Below are positions 6,156-6,619 of a stretch of DNA of 6,619 bases, in pieces. This DNA comes from Gemmatimonadota bacterium (GTDB taxonomy: Bacteria > GCA-2686955). The notes beneath the pieces were generated by a model. That model worked only from the letters and a program-made list of their open reading frames with translations. It did no database searches and was not told the origin of the DNA. The first letter of the stretch is position 1, and the number at the start of each line of letters is the position of its first letter. The stretch covers positions 1 to 6,619 of the forward strand of contig JALXCG010000295.1 of NCBI GenBank assembly GCA_026991065.1. Direction: 5' to 3'. A program made the position numbers and the translations under genes.

Positions 6156-6527
6156 ATGCTGTTTCCGGAACTACAACTTCGGATCTGGTTGTATCTGGAG
6201 CCGACGGACATGCGGAAGTCCTATGACGGCCTCTCCTCTCTTGTTCGGACCAAGCTCGGTGAAGACCCCGCCGGCGGTCAGCTCTTTGTCTTTATCAATC
6301 GGCGTCGGACTCAGGTGAAAATTCTCTACTTCGACGGCAGTGGCTATTGCATCTGGAGTAAGCGGTTGGAGCGCGGTACATTTCACGCAGATATATATTC
6401 CGCCCAAGAAGGAAAACACCTGCTGACATGGGGTGATCTCAAGCTGATCCTGGACGGAATAGATCTGAAATCGATTCGTCGCCACAAGCGATATCGTGCT
6501 TTGCCAAAAGCGACAGTTGTGGCATAA
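6156..6527 (+). CDS. tnpB: IS66-family TnpB (IS66 Orf2-like) protein
   Basis: 123 aa, ATG 6156 to TAA 6525-6527. It has the hallmark TDMRKSYDGLSSLV near residues 17-30 and the central block GGQLFVFINRRRTQVKILYF, followed by DGSGYCIWSKRLERGTF, both diagnostic of the IS66 Orf2 family. Length is typical. Start choice: it begins right after tnpA (three bases between stop and start) and has no clear ribosome site of its own, which points to coupled translation. TnpB is required with TnpA and TnpC for full transposition in studied IS66 members, although its biochemical activity is unknown. The frame is intact. Confidence 0.95.
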   Translation: MLFPELQLRIWLYLEPTDMRKSYDGLSSLVRTKLGEDPAGGQLFVFINRRRTQVKILYFDGSGYCIWSKRLERGTFHADIYSAQEGKHLLTWGDLKLILDGIDLKSIRRHKRYRALPKATVVA

Positions 6528-6534
6528 TCCAGAC

Positions 6535-6619
6535 ATGCAGAAAGCCACCTCTTCAGCCGCTCTTGAGACCACAGATCTCCTTGCAACAATTGAGAAGTTG
6601 CAACGGGAAAACAAGGCTC
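6535..6619 (+). CDS. tnpC: IS66-family transposase TnpC, N-terminal fragment (cut by window end)
   Basis: Starts at ATG 6535, seven bases after the tnpB stop, and runs off the window. The visible 28 residues include LLATIEKLQRENKA, a heptad-like coiled-coil start that matches the leucine-zipper N-terminus of IS66 TnpC transposases; the catalytic DDE domain lies further on. There is no clear ribosome site, consistent with coupling to tnpB. The assignment rests mainly on gene order, since the visible part alone is not diagnostic. Confidence 0.85.
   Translation, partial: MQKATSSAALETTDLLATIEKLQRENKA

Larger units (their letters stand above)
5785..6619 (+). mobile_element. IS66-family insertion sequence, left part (right end beyond window)
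   Basis: Begins with GTAAGCG at 5785, the characteristic outer end of IS66-family terminal inverted repeats, followed by the family gene order tnpA, tnpB, tnpC in one tightly packed operon. The right end and most of tnpC lie outside the window. IS66 elements usually duplicate 8 bp of target; the candidate duplicate on this side is CCGGCGTC (5777-5784). All visible IS frames are intact, so the element may be a recent arrival. Confidence 0.9.

Overview
The window reads as high-GC Gram-negative bacterial DNA with an accessory tail. The first ~2.2 kb is strongly GC-rich with C/G-ending codons. It carries the end of a probable outer-membrane beta-barrel gene and a complete DUF1189-type inner-membrane protein gene. 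An outer-membrane protein, a DUF1189 protein and a secreted Gly-rich FG-GAP/tail-fibre-like protein would fit an Acidobacteriota-like or other environmental Gram-negative lineage, but the sequence alone does not fix the taxon.

Layout: (1) 1-359, 3' end of a beta-barrel-like gene. (2) 360-1037, a GC-rich gap without a convincing gene, holding two diverged ~54-bp repeat copies in opposite orientation. (3) 1038-1847, DUF1189 membrane protein. (4) 1857-1992, a 43-bp tandem repeat (three full units plus a stub), with a decayed in-register unit overlapping the end of the DUF1189 gene. (5) 1993-2322, a non-coding stretch with small hairpins. (6) 2323-2997, a 224-aa protein with a nucleoside 2-deoxyribosyltransferase-like/TIR-like fold signature and a helical C-terminal half, a possible nucleotide- or NAD-acting stress or defence effector. 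(7) 3128-5788, an 886-aa exported protein with three Ca-binding FG-GAP-like loops, a tail-fibre-like middle, a Gly-rich GVxG repeat zone and a conserved C-terminal beta domain. (8) 5785-6619, the left end of an IS66-family insertion sequence with tnpA, tnpB and the first codons of tnpC.

From about 2250 onward base composition becomes visibly less GC-rich, and the genes are an orphan effector-like protein, a surface protein and an IS element, so this half looks acquired. The most concrete unusual point is the junction at 5785. The IS66 end begins with GTAAGCG and its TAA is the stop codon of the 886-aa gene, so that gene was interrupted by the insertion and now terminates on transposon bases. 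No CRISPR array, rRNA or tRNA was seen.
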